The position numbers and the translations under genes were made by a program. A stretch of DNA of 64,000 nucleotides, taken from Phragmites australis (lineage: Eukaryota; Streptophyta; Magnoliopsida; Poales; Poaceae). The stretch covers positions 31,097,819 through 31,161,818 of the forward strand of contig NC_084924.1 of assembly GCF_958298935.1 (NCBI RefSeq), in the 5' to 3' direction. How positions within the stretch are numbered: position 1 is the first letter of the stretch; each line of letters opens with the position of its first letter. Of this stretch, positions 47,137 to 59,233 are shown piece by piece. The notes under the pieces were generated by a model, which saw only the letters and a list, made by a program, of their open reading frames with translations, did no database searches and was not told where the DNA came from.

Positions 47137-49339
47137 TGGCATTCTGTGAAGCTCTATGATACATTGTATATTGTACTGTAGTGTAATTCCATTGAAGCAG
47201 CATAATCCATTAGTCATTGTCTCATTGAACAGTAGCAATTATGTATACAGATTTAGGTTCAATCACTTGCAAGTTGCACAGATTGTTTGGTTTGTGTACA
47301 TGATGTGAGCACGCAGATACGACCATTGCCTCCCAAAAGGGATTGCTGGTGTTGGAAAGTAAAGTGCAATATTCATTGGGTTTGGTACAGCTTGAGCTGC
47401 TGAAATGGCATTACTACTGTCTTTTGAGTAGGGATGGGAAATAGATACAGATTATCTGACATACTCAAGGACTGAATTCTGACAGGAGGATGTGGATATA
47501 GTAAGGATTTTTTTTTCCCTTCATCTGAGCAATGCGTTCGCTATTCAAATTTGTATTCATATTCGACTCAAATATGGATGCAAATATGGTACTGATTTTA
47601 TCCATCTTTTATCAGTAGTTCAGTCTTCTATTCTTATTTGATCAATTTTGGGCCAATGTATCAATACTAAGCCCTTTCAAGGGCACTTTGATCGCTAACT
47701 CCTTTACCGACCTGCACGGCCAATCGACTACGCTGAGACGCTGACGCTAAAATAACATACAAATTACTGTGTCTGCTATACAAGTTGTATCTTTCGAACT
47801 GGTGGTTCTGTGGTCTGGTTCGACAAATGAACCAAGAGACTAACCAGTCCTACAACAGATGAACCACCAGCACGAATGTGAACATAAATGAATGGTCATG
47901 ATAAACTGTTGTTAGCATAATTCACTTGAACTAGGTGATCATGATTAACCTAATCACTAGGCATCGTCAATTAGCAGCAGAATTGTGTAATTAACTTAGT
48001 CTAACCTTGATTAGGCGAAGCCATTAGCGAATTGTCTTAATGGATCGGGGTAGAGCCGCGACAGGGTTATGTACTTCGGTGAAGACGAGCTGAAGGTGTA
48101 GAGGAAGCTGGCAGATTCGTTGGTGTAGTCGCTGGCAACACACCGGTGGCGGTGACAGCCTTCAGTCACCACGAGTGCTAACCATTAAATCGAGAATATT
48201 AGGGTTTGCATGAGCCTCACAGAATTGATGATCTATGGCCGTCGGCTAACCCTTCTTCATATAGCACTAGGTGATCGGGGCCAAAACCAATTAGGTGGAG
48301 TCGCCATTGAACATGGCGCATGTGTGGGTCCACTGACCCCCTAAGGACTCGACCATGTAGTTAGTTAGCCTGACTGAGAAGATCACGACCAACAATTATG
48401 TGTGTAAGGGCACGAATGTGAACACAAATGAATTGTTCTAATAAGCCATGTGTAAGGGTAGGTCTCTACCGTAGGCATGTGTAGCCTGTGCGGCTGCATA
48501 GACCCCCATGTGACTTCATGTGCAGCATCACCTTCCTGTTCCTAGGTCGAGTTATTTCGAACAATTGGTTATCTATCTCATTTTGCTCTCTTAGCCTTCT
48601 TTGTTTCAATAATGTGCAAAGTTGGGCCTGATCTGGCCTATACGATCAAAATTGGATCGAAATACTATTTGTCCCGTCGTTAGTTAGACCTTTGAGGCTA
48701 ACATTATCTTATGGGCCAGTAGCACTAGAAAATCATATGAGATGCTCCCAATAGGATGACATTTGGCAGAATTAGTAAACTACGTTGTCCAATATCTAGT
48801 TCGAAATATGAAGTCCAAAAAGGTTTGCCAAATGATCGAATAGTAGCAGGTAGTTAAAAATTCTAAGATGTGATTTCTAGCAAGTTGTAATTCTTAAAAA
48901 AATATTTGTATTACTGATATAAATAAAGAAACTTGTTTTTAGAAGTGTCTTTACTTGTACATAGGGCCTAACTTTGAAATTCGCATTGGGCCTCCAATTT
49001 CTTTAGGTACGGCCCTAAGCGCGCAAGGACCCGTGGAAATTTCGGGTTCGGATTTACACAGAAACACAGAACGTGCTCGTCCTGGGGAAGACGGGAGAAG
49101 TCGCTCTTCCGAGTCTTTGGACGAGGACAACATTCCAATATTTTTTTTCTTCCATCGTATCGGATCAAATCACGAGCCCAAGCGTGATCGTGTTTTCTAA
49201 GCCTGGTCGCGTAGCCGACTAGCCGTAACATGCAAGCGGGGCATGCCGCTGCGCTGAAACTACCGCCTGCGTTCCCACCCGCGTAGACAAGCTAGCCAGA
49301 GCTTAGCTAGGGAGCAAAGGGGCGCAGCCGGCGCGCGCG
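47137..49339. other. 3' region of SDR gene and intergenic DNA
   Basis: 3' untranslated sequence probably ends by about 47300. The rest holds no gene. A 24-bp direct repeat starting GCACGAATGTGAACA lies at 47870 and 48410, spaced 540 bp. Near 49000-49300 GC content rises toward the DPH5 pseudogene and probably contains its former promoter and leader. Confidence 0.5.
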
Positions 49340-50180
49340 ATGCTGCACATTGTGGGCCTGGGCCTCGGCGACGAGCGCGGCATCACGTTACGAGGGCTCG
49401 ACGCCGTCCGCCGCTGCACCAGGGTCTACATGGAGGCGTACACCTCCCTCCTCCTCACCCTCGGTACCGACCCTTCTTCCATGCTCGCCAGCCTCGTGCG
49501 TCACCGCAACCTGTTCGTGCAAATGCCTGGCCCGAAAGCCGCCGCTCATGCCATGCATGTCCCATCGCGTCGACCTCTTGCAGGAGAAGCTATACGGGAA
49601 GGGGGTCACGGTGGCCGACCGGGAGATGGTGGAGGAGCGCGCCGACCAAGTGCTGCGCGAGGCCACCGACGCCGACGTCGCGTTCCTCGTCATCGGCCAC
49701 CCCTTCGGGTAACGATTGCTTTGCTTCTTCATTCCAGGTGTTTGAGTTGGCTGCCTGATTACGGCCATGGACTTCAGTTCATCCAAGTGTGCTATAGTCA
49801 TACATTCTTAGGTTGTGTTTGGTGTTGTGAGTTGACTTCTTTTTTCTCTGTATTTAGTTCTGATGAGATTTTCAGGAAAACTACACACTGATCTGGTTGT
49901 TCGAGCCAAGAAAATAGGGATAGAAGTGAAAGCGATCGACAGTGCATCCGTCATGAACGCAGTTGGAGTTTGTGGGTTGCAGCTTCGCCGCTATGGAGAG
50001 GCCATCACCATACCGTTCTTTACAGAGACTTGCAAACTAGATAATTTCTACCAGGTGATTGTGAACAACCGTTGCCATGGGCTGCACACACTTTGCCTAC
50101 TAGGCTCGTGATGCTTGTTTACCTTTTCAACATTGTCTGCACTCGTCACTGGTAAGAAAAAAGGCAATTGGCCATGATAT

Positions 50181-51715
50181 TTCTATATAGGAATAAGTCA
50201 AGTCTTAGCCCCTCAACTCTTGAGTTTGTCCGATTTTGACCCTTAACTACAAAACCGGGTAACTCTCACCCTTAGCTATCAAAACCGGCTCAATTTCTAC
50301 CCCGAGCCTGTTTGAAGTGGTATTCGAGTGACGTGGCGGTGGTTTTCTGCTGACATGTTAGCCCATGTCTCCTCCCTTCCAAACAGAGCACAAATAGAGG
50401 AAGCGCGCCAACGATGGAGTGCATGGCGTCGCCGGTGATGAAGGCTCGAAGGCATCGGTAGTTGGCGTAGAGGTGGTGGCCATGTTGTCGTGGACTTGAG
50501 CATTGGCGGTGTAGCGAGGAAACGCATGGTCGTGGCGAGCGGATCGACGGAGGCCACTGATGCATGGCGACGGCGAGACATGGAGCAGGTGCACGGCGGA
50601 GGAGGGTGCGTGAGCAAGTCCACGGCGCACCGAGGTCGTGGGTGGCCTCACCCTAGCTGGAGATGGGGCGGAGAGGTGTGGCAATGATGAGATGCCGTAG
50701 GGATCAGAGTTGTTCGTTGTGGCGGTACTGGTGGCCATTCCGTGTGGGCGAGCGCGACGGGAAAGGGGTTCTGCGGCACCGCACGGCCTCGAGGAAGCCG
50801 TAACTAGTCTCGGCTTGGTCAGAGGTGCAGCGAGGAGGCGGCGCTACGATGAGGTTCAACCGCTAGAGAAGTGGCTCGCTGTGGTGGCACTGCGGTCATC
50901 CTATAGCGAAGGCAAGCTCGTGATAGAGCTGTGGTAGTCGTTGCAGTGCTCATAATGTAATAGCATGGCCTGAGGCTCACCGGAATCGGAGATAGGCGTC
51001 GGCAGCGCTCTCGTCGGAGTCCGGAAAGAAGGTAGCGGTGGTGGTGCTTTGGCAGCGGAGAGTGAGGGAGAGGGGCGGAAAGGAGTGCAGCGAGGCCGAG
51101 GGTGCCCTTTTATAGACTCAGGGAGGCGTAGAGCGGGGGTGGGGATTGAAGAGGGGATTATGGGCATCAGTGGAGTGCACGGGGACGGCACTGCGTCTAG
51201 GGGGGCGAGGCTCGGCTGGCACGTGTGGATTCTTCTAGCGAAAATCACGGCAGCGGTAGGTGAGGAGGGGGGCTCGGGATCTCCAAGCGCGGCCGCGTCG
51301 GAACGAACGCGCGTCCATATGAGAGGAAAAAAAAGGGGGACGCTGACTTGGCTCGCGCGCACGGAGATCGCGCCAGTGGTGGCGCTCCTGTGCTGGCGTC
51401 GAGCTGGGGAGGGGAAGGAAGAAGAAGGTGGGCCTAGGACGCGGACAAAAAATATAGGGTCCCACATGTCAGCCACAAGGCAAAAAAGTTATTTCCTGCT
51501 TTTGTTGAATGGGTTGGTATGTCAGCATGACATGGATGCCAACATGGCGAAAACTGCCACCATGTCACTCAAATACCACTTTAAATGGGCTCAAGGTAGA
51601 AATTGAGCTAGTTTTGATAGTTGGGGGTGAGTGTTACCTGGTTTTATAGTTGAGGGTCAAAATCGGACAAATGCAAGAGTTGAGAGGCCAAAAGTGGACT
51701 TATTCCTTCTATATA
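50181..51715. mobile_element. Mutator-like non-autonomous element in intron 3 of DPH5 copy 1
   Basis: Element 50190-51706 (1517 bp) bounded by perfect 9-bp duplications TTCTATATA (50181-50189, 51707-51715). Terminal inverted repeats start GGAATAAGTC and extend about 165 bp with roughly 80-85 percent match, sharing TCAACTCTTG, TTTGTCCGATTTTGACCCT, and TCAATTTCTACC words. Long inverted repeats and a 9-bp duplication define the Mutator superfamily. No transposase inside. The interior (50390-51480) is GC-rich, unlike its AT-rich flanks, and has long open frames on both strands without recognisable domains; captured gene sequence (Pack-MULE) is possible. Confidence 0.9.
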
Positions 51716-52718
51716 TGGGTGGCATGTTTTATAACATTTCTTTAGATGATCAATATATTGACATTAGATCTTGATTATTGGGACTTGTGAGCAAGTGCAT
51801 TCAATCTCAAACTATTATACTGCAACAAAATCAAGGTGTAGTTTGTTTACTCTTCTTGCCTATGTTATCTGAACCTCAAGTATCTTTCATTCTTTCTCAT
51901 CATCTATGTTTCCCCTCTCTTTTTCATTGTTATGCATTAAGCCAAATCTTGGAAACCTCAAGTTGTCTTTCTTTTGAATATTAGGGCATGAATATAACTT
52001 TTCCAAATAAATAAACAAAATCCTGATTGAACAAATTATTCAACACATATATTCATGTAATGGAGCCGGCATCCGAGTCTTTGTGCAGGTAATATAGTTC
52101 AGTCTTTAGACAGGTGATTTACCGTAGTTTGTTGTCTATGATTCTCATTACACCTCTCAATGCAGAAGTACATCTCTTCTGAGCTTTCCTTAAAAAAATA
52201 AACATCTCTTCTGAGCTTGTGCACTGACAATATATTGCCTGAGCTCCCAAGACATTCTCAATCTTCTATGCGATATATGCAAGCAGCTCTCACTAGCTGT
52301 GCTTTATGTTTGTATTTAGGATAATCTATCTATTGCCATTCTATTTACTTTGGTCTTCACTTCCAGAGGAAAGAAAGTGTTCGATCCACCAAGATTCATG
52401 ACCATAACACTGCAATAAGTCAACTTTTGGAGGTGTTGTAAAATCGCAGAGAACCTAGTATAACCTCTGAACTTGTTTTCTGATCCAGTTACCTTTCCTT
52501 GAAAAATGCTCTATTTTGCCTGTCATAGCCAGAACAGTATCCTTCAACACAAATATTGCCAGTTTTTTTTTTTCTTCTTCATATAATGCTCCAAATACAT
52601 TCATTAGCCTTACTGTGCAATTGGCATTTTTTTCAGATCCGGCACTTGACACCGATTCGCTATGCGTAGGTGTAGCTCGCGTGATCAGAAGATTGTTGCC
52701 AGGCCTATGGGGAAACTG

Positions 52719-52964
52719 GATTCACATCCTCTGACTTTGCTTCGGTAAAATCAAAGGTGCTACAATAATATGCAGTTGGTATTTTCTCCTCCGTTGGAGC
52801 GTGAATGAACAGTCCAGGTTACTGTACTATTTTCAACAGTATTTTCGCAGCAGCAGGTGCTACAGTGCTTCTACTACAGTATAAACTGTATTTACTGTTT
52901 ATACACTCACGATTTACTGTAACACCTCTGACTTTGCTTCGGCAAAATTAGATGATGCGAATTC
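52719..52964. mobile_element. Short MITE in exon 6 of DPH5 copy 1
   Basis: The exon 6 alignment with the intact copy breaks at 52718 and resumes at 52965. The inserted 246 bp begin GATTCACATCCTCTGACTTT and end with the imperfect inverse (AATTCGCATCATCTAATTTT on the other strand). GG(G/A)GAAACTG flanks both ends as a probable 8-10-bp target duplication. The subterminal word CCTCTGACTTTGCTTCGG also occurs directly repeated at 52728 and 52925. Confidence 0.65.
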
Positions 52965-53071
52965 GGAGAAACTGAGAGGTGTTAATTTTGGTTCACCGCT
53001 CACTGTCTCATCGTAGTGGGAAAGATGAACCCAGTGGAAAGAGATGGTAGAATTTTACATGATCAAGTAGT

Positions 53072-53911
53072 GATCTATGTTCTGCAACAATCCTCTACGT
53101 GAGTGCTTTCATACGGAGTTTCACTCCTTATAACATAGAACAAGAGAATATTTACACCTTTATTTTCTGTGCTGATCAGTACTAACATCATCACCTTTTT
53201 ATGGGATGACGTGTAATCTCTTTCTTTACTGAATACTTTAACGCATCTCCGTGTAAAATCAGTTTGAGAGACCACTCATCAAGGAACGCTTTCAGAGCAT
53301 TGTCTATCATGAGAGAAATACCATGGTCCATGTACTTGTGTTCTTCCATGTTTTTGCACATATACAGTGATCCTCATTTTTCTCCTTCCTACGTCTCCTC
53401 TGCCTCTAATCTTCAACGGAGTCTTAGCTGGTAGGGGGCTGAAGTCTCTCAGCCCCATGTAGATCTACTCCTGCACACGTGAAACTCGTTATCTAATTTA
53501 TCCAAATCGCAATGTCGCATCACACGATATTGAAACATTTCTCATTCGAATAAATATCATATGGGATTCGTTTTTCCTACCTATGGTGGCACACGGTTTT
53601 ACGGAGCAGGAGCGGGGCAGTGGCGCGCTCACGTGTGATCTGCATGCGCATCTCACTTCTAGGCAGAAAAAAAAAAGGTAAAATATTTCCGCAAATAGCT
53701 TTTTTTTGGGGTACAAATGTGCAAACAACAAGCACCAGCCACCGGATCCCGATCTAACGGCTCAGGCGGGCGGGCTCCTCACAGCACCTTCCATCGCCAT
53801 TGGAGGAGGAGCGGAGCTCGTGCTAGGGTTTTAGCGCCGCCGTCCCTCTCATCCGCCGCGCCCAGCCAAACACTCCAGCCGCAAACTCAGGGAACCAAGC
53901 CGCCGCGCGCG
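53072..53911. other. Spacer between the two DPH5 copies
   Basis: The left part (53072-53300) resembles sequence downstream of the intact copy (56355-56750), for example CGTGTAAAATC(A/G)GTT and GAGGAACATTTTCAG/AAGGAACGCTTTCAG. The tandem duplication therefore extended past the gene. The right part is the GC-rich promoter and leader of copy 2. No other gene. Confidence 0.6.
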
Positions 53912-56354
53912 ATGCTCTACATCGTGGGCCTCGGCCTCGGCGACGAGCGCGACATCACGGTGCGGGGGCTCGACGCCGTCCGCCGTTGCGCCAAGGTCTA
54001 CATGGAGGCCTACACCTCCCTCCTCTCCCTCGGCCTCGACCCGTCCAGCCTCTCCAATCTCGTGCGTTTCCTTCCCCGCCTCCTCCTAGCCCCTTAATTT
54101 TGTGCGTTCCTTCATGCCCGCAACCTGTTCGCGCAAATGCCTAGCTCCCTGGTTCGAAGCTGTCGTTCACACCTCGTTGCTTTCTTCTGCAGGAGAAGCT
54201 CTACGGGAAGGAGATCACGATGGCCGACCGAGAGATGGTGGAGGAGCGCGCCGACCAGGTGCTGCGCGAGGCCGCCGACGCCGACGTCGCGTTCCTCGTC
54301 GTCGGTGACCCATTCGGGTAACGATTGCTTTGCTTCGTTTTCGTGTTTGTGTTGGCTGTGCGAGGGCGTCTTTAGATGGCATACGCATGCTCATTGCGTG
54401 ACTGAGCTCAGTGCGCTGTTGTTGAGTTCGTGACCATGAACACTAGGATACCGATGGCGGAGCGCACTTGTTCCTACGCGGATGTTGTTTGGGTGATTTA
54501 TACGCATTTTTCTTTTTGGGCTGCATGCATGAATTTCTTCTATATTTGTTGCTTTTCTGCTTTGGTAGACCATTGGTATATGGCATAATTGTGCAATCTC
54601 ACTTACATGTCGCAGGCCATGATTCAATAGATGTCCTTGGGGCTTACAATTGGTTCATCATGTCATGTCCTTGGGGCTTAAAATCTGTTCATCATGCCAT
54701 ATTCCATCTCTATGCATTATAAGTATATATGTGCACATATTTACGTCCCCCTTTGTTTGAGTAAAAAAAAAATGTAGACTTGCATATGTGTAGCAAGTGC
54801 TTCTTATTTTGATTATGTGCATACACATATACCCCAATATGCACGCATGGAAGTCTGATTACAGTCATTGACTTCATCCAAGTGTGATATTCAGACACTG
54901 TGTGAGTTTGTTTTTGGTTTGTGACTTCACTGTTTTTCTCTGTATTTAATTCTGATGAGATTTTCAGGGCAACTACACATACCGATTTGGTTGTTCGTGC
55001 CAAGAACATGGGGGTTGAAGTGAAGGTGATCCACAATGCATCTGTCATGAATGCAATTGGAGTTTGTGGGTTGCAACTTTACCGCTATGGAGAGACTATC
55101 TCCATACCATTCTTCACAGAGACATGGAGACCAGATAGTTTCTATGAGAAGATTCAGAACAATCGCCGGCATGGGCTGCACACACTTTGCCTACTAGGTT
55201 TGTGTTTCTTGATTTTTGCTTGACCTTTTCAACATTGTCAGCGGTTAGCATTATTAAGAATTGATCATGAATTTCTATCCATGGGTAACATGTTTGGTAG
55301 TAAACATTTATCTTGATTCTTGTAAGAAAAATAGAAAATGCAATCAATGTTGAAACTGTTAGAGTGCAAAAAAAATTGAGGTATTATTTTGTTTAGTCCC
55401 TAGCCTAAGTTATTTGAACTAATCTTTCCAATCATGTTGTTTTCCCCATCTTTAAATCTATAAGCATGAAGCAAAAGCTTGGAAACTCCATGTTATCTTT
55501 GTTTTCAATATTAATGCTTGTAGTACAATAACTTTTTCTTGCTACTACTAGTGGGCTTGGTTTGATTTTATCACTAGTAAAAAAATAGCTGATTTTATAT
55601 CATTCAATGCAGATATTCGTGTAAAAGAGCCGACGTTAGAGTCTTTATGCAGGTAATTTAGCATAGTTTCCTGTCTATGATTCTAATTACCTTGCAGTGC
55701 AGAATTGCATCTTCTGAGAATTATTAGACTAAAATGTTGGTCTCTGCATTTTTTTTTCTCCCAAGACTTGCTCAATATGACGCAAGCAGCCCTCAATAGT
55801 TGAGCTTTATATTGCTGTTTATGATAGAACTATTTTTTTGCAATTGTATTTACTTTGTGTAATCACTCCCAGAGGAAAGAAAGTGTATGAGCCACCGCGG
55901 TTCATGACCGTAAACACTGCAATAAGCCAGCTTTTGGAGGTGGAGGAAGCACGTGGGGGATCTGGTAGAATCTTTGAACTTGTTTTATCTAGTTAGTTTT
56001 CTTTCAAAAATGCTCTTTGCCAAACATTATTTAATATTCCTATTAAAGTTCAGAAAAATATCATGTTGCACAAATACTGATAGTTTTCTGTATAGTGCTC
56101 TAAATTCTCCATTTATTTGATCAGAGCTCCTTACTGTGATACTAACATTTAAAGATCGCTTGTTTTCAGCATTTAGCAAGGATTCACTATGCATAGGTGT
56201 AGCTCGCCTTGGAAGCGACGATCAGAAGGTTGTTTCTGGCCCTATGGAGAAGCTACTAGATGTTGATTTTGGCCCACCCCTTCACTGCCTGATCATAGTG
56301 GGAGAGACTCATCCATTGGAAGAAGAGATGCTAGAGTTTTACATGATCAAGTAG
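53912..56354 (+). CDS. DPH5: Diphthine methyl ester synthase (DPH5), intact copy
   Basis: SAM-dependent methyltransferase of diphthamide synthesis: it methylates the 3-amino-3-carboxypropyl-histidine of elongation factor 2 in the cytosol, giving diphthine methyl ester. Six exons by frame and GT-AG: 53912-54061, 54193-54317, 54968-55197, 55613-55652, 55873-55964, 56170-56354; 822 nt, 273 residues, close to the usual 270-290. Start [16 protein letters not shown] is the family N-terminus. VVGDPFGATTHTDL (SAM site, residues about 86-99), [27 protein letters not shown] and [14 protein letters not shown] are all conserved family blocks. The C-terminus [20 protein letters not shown] is also typical. 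No lesion. Tandem to a dead copy 4.6 kb upstream. Confidence 0.95.
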
Positions 56355-57026
56355 TGATCTACACAGCCTACTTCCCTGCAAAAGTTGCTTCATGTGAGTT
56401 TCACACAGTGAATTGATTAAGGGAATATTTAGACATTTTCCCTGTCAACATTGTTGTATCAATACTCGTATTGTCATTGCATTGTTGAATCGGTAAGTTG
56501 TAGCCAGTTGGATGCAGAATCGCCCATGAATGATATTTTGACGTTTGCCGCACCCTGCAATTGGGTGTGCTAGGAGTAGTTTTCTCCTCAGATACTCGAA
56601 TGTGTAAACAAATCCGGGATGGACTGTATTGTTTCGCAATGCGAAATACTTATGACACACCCGAACCATGTTTGCAATCTGCGCATGAATGTGGTTGTGT
56701 TCGTGTAAAATCGGTTGGAGATATTAGTCACCGAGGAACATTTTCAGAATAGTAGCCATTGCTGCACCCATGAGTGAATTGTCATGATTCATATAATTTG
56801 TGTTACACCATCATCTTTGCACACTTGGCACTCGTTACATAAGTATGCAGATTCATATTGCGTTGTTCATCTTCATCGCATAATTACTCATATTTGAACA
56901 CTTCTGGTAAGAAAGGTGAACAAACAAAAGAATGGGAGCATCATGAACATGAAAATGTTTTCGTCACAAAGGAACCACCGATCGATGCATGGTTGATTGG
57001 TTGCTGCATTACGAACACTTCTTTTT
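56355..57026. other. Convergent 3' region between DPH5 and the IQD gene
   Basis: 3' untranslated sequences of two convergently oriented genes. No additional gene or repeat recognised, apart from the part shared with the spacer at 53072-53300. Confidence 0.5.
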
Positions 57027-59182
57027 TTACCGAACTGGGGTGCAGTGCTCCATCTGTAGCTGGTGCAGCGCCGCTTCGGAGCCGAAGCTATGGTGGCTCG
57101 GCGACCTCCGGGACCGCGACCTCGCCGGCGTCATGGGGCCCTTCACCACCCTCGGTGACCGCTGCGCGACGGGCGGCCTGGTGGACCTCGCAAAGCCGAT
57201 GTCGCTGGCGATGGAAGGGATGGGCGACATGGACGGGATCGGCGACAGCATGTGGTCGGCGAACGGGAAGCAGTGCTCCGAGTACACGTCCGAAGCGCCG
57301 GAGGAGCGCTCCTTGGGCGTGCTCATGGACCGGAACTTGGCCTTCGCCGACGCCGTCGACGCCATGTACCCAGGGAACGCCGGCGAGCACGCGGTGGCGT
57401 CGTCGTAGTAGTAGTCCCCCCTCGCCAGCGTCCGCCTGGGCCGGACGAAGGACCGCCGGGCCGAGCAGCCGAGCCGGTCGTCGCCGTTGCCGGGGTGCTG
57501 CGCGCCGAGGCAGGCGAGCGGGTCGACGGCCCTGGCGCGACCCGGCGCCGGCTGGTGATTCTTGGCGGCGGCGGCGGCGGCCCTGTAGGGGGACTGGTGC
57601 GCCACGGGGATGTCCTTGTCGAAGGGCTGCGAGCCGACCCACTCCTCTAGCCAGCTCCACCGCTGGTTGAGCGTCTCCATCTCGTCTTTCGACATGGGCT
57701 GCCTCCTGATACCGATCTTCTCCTGATGGCAAGGCCATGCGACACGTCAGCTTTGATGTACAGCCACTGCCAAACGGGTCCAAATGGAACACAAATGGCT
57801 ACTGAAGAAGAGAGTAGGATGCAATGGCTATGGCGGCCAGGCCAGGGCACGTACGTTTTGGATGGAGGCGTACTGCAGGGCGCGCACGCGCTTCAAGGCG
57901 GCCTCCTCCCTGCTCCTCATCATGGCGCTCATCTCTTCCTTCGAGAAGATGCTGCTGTCCCACCCCTTGCTCTGCTCCTGCTCCTGCACGCGCACAGAAC
58001 ACAAGAGACCGACCGAACCGTCAGGCGCGGCGACCGAATGTATGCCGCGTACTCCCCGGCGTTACATGTTCTCCTCGGCCCTCGCTACAACATACACGTA
58101 CGGCCTCATGGTCTGGGTTGCAGGCCGGCTGCATGGTTGGAACTAATGGACGCATCGAAACAGACCGAGCATGGGTTGGTCCCAGCCGGCTCAACCCAAC
58201 AGCAATCAAGCTCCGATCGCACTACCGCGAGACGCACTGACATGACACGCGGGGTCATGCTCATGCACACCACACCCCCCCCCCCACCTTTACTCACCAC
58301 ATGCACCGCATGTGCGGCGCGAATCCCGGCTTGCGTCGTGAGAAAGCGCCAGGAAAAATACTAGTAGAAATTGAACTAACGCGCGGCATGTGCAGCGGGA
58401 GTGCCTTACGTGGACCGCGGCGGCGTACAGGCACAGCTCCCGCCCTCGCCTCAGCAGCAGGGCGTCGTCGTCGTCGAGCGGCGGCTGGCCGTGGCCGGCG
58501 GCCCCGGAGCGGTGCCGGGCCTGGATCTTCATGAGGGACTCGAGCCCGCGCAGGGTGGCCGCCGTCTGCCGACGCACCGCCTGCCCGCGGATCAGCGCCT
58601 GCAGCCGCACCAGCCCCTTGAGCGCGCGCAGCGCCCTCCGACCCTGCGCGTCAGCACTTGTCACGGCAAGTTCCTTTTTTCTGCAGACTGACTTTGCCCG
58701 AAACCAAATGGACGCACCAGGTATCCGCGGTAAGCCGACTGGATCGCGACCGCGGCCTGTTCTTTCCTCGACGCCGGCTGGCCGGTGAGGCGGACCACCT
58801 CGGCGGCCGCTTGCGCGGCCGCGACAGCCGCCTCGGCGGCAGCCGCGCTGGCGAGGGCGACGGCCATGGCGCGCTTGCTCTGCTCCTCCTCCGCCTGCCT
58901 GATCTGGTCCGCGGCCACGGGCTCCGGCGGCGGCGGCGGCAGGGCGAAGGACTGCTGGGTCCTGAGCTTCCCCGGTACCCACCTCTTGCTCCTCGCCTTC
59001 TGCGCAAGAATTTCTCCGCCGTTGTCACGGATATCGATCGACAGACAAGCTTCTTTCTCGATTGCTGTGGCTAACATAAAGCGTTTGCAAACCTTGTCCG
59101 GCTTGGGTTTCTGCTTGGGCTCGGAGGTGAAGAGCCGCTTGATGCGCTCGAACCAGCTCCTCCTCTTCTTCTCCTTCTCCAT
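57027..59182 (-). CDS. IQ67-domain (IQD) calmodulin-binding protein
   Basis: IQD proteins are plant scaffolds that bind calmodulin and usually associate with microtubules, nucleus or plasma membrane. Five coding exons on the minus strand: 59182-59093, 58999-58718, 58643-58410, 57983-57855, 57722-57027; 1431 nt, 476 residues, every intron in phase 0. N-terminus [20 protein letters not shown] is the basic family start. An Ala-rich helix ([20 protein letters not shown]) leads to the IQ67 region: [12 protein letters not shown] at the end of exon 2, then [20 protein letters not shown] and [20 protein letters not shown] in exon 3. The intron interrupts the IQ motif after Tyr-Leu, a hallmark of the family. 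Exon 5 starts [20 protein letters not shown] and carries the C-terminal [20 protein letters not shown] motif (DUF4005). No lesion seen. Which IQD number cannot be given. Confidence 0.92.
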
Positions 59183-59233
59183 GCCGCCGTGTGAGGGAGA
59201 GTGGCTACACTCTACGCTCTACTGAGTGAATAT

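Larger units (their letters stand above)
49340..53071 (+). pseudogene. DPH5: DPH5 copy 1, inactivated tandem duplicate
   Basis: All six DPH5 exons can be matched to the intact copy downstream: 49340-49495, 49584-49708, 49876-50105, about 52056-52089, about 52372-52440 and 52637-53071. Exons 1 and 2 are clean apart from GHPFG in place of the conserved GDPFG of the SAM site. Exon 3 has lost 2 bp near its start (CACAC-TGATC against CACATACCGATTT), giving an immediate TGA; its donor is GC, not GT. Exon 5 has a 1-bp loss (ACCATAACACTG) and a decayed end. Exon 6 is split by a MITE (52719-52964). Intron 3 carries a 1.5-kb Mutator-like element. A truncated product from exons 1-2 could still be made; full enzyme could not. 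Confidence 0.9.

Noticed and set aside
49388..49801. Minus-strand frame opposite DPH5 copy 1 exons 1-2
   Set aside because: Antisense shadow of GC-rich exons with no recognisable domain.
57088..57792. Long alternative minus-strand frame and + strand frames of 130-270 codons over IQD exon 5
   Set aside because: Shadow frames caused by high GC at third positions; the IQD frame alone carries the family motifs and fits splice sites.
58290..58982. 230-codon minus-strand frame through IQD introns
   Set aside because: It reads through introns with GT-AG boundaries; only the part equal to exon 3 (58643-58410) is coding.
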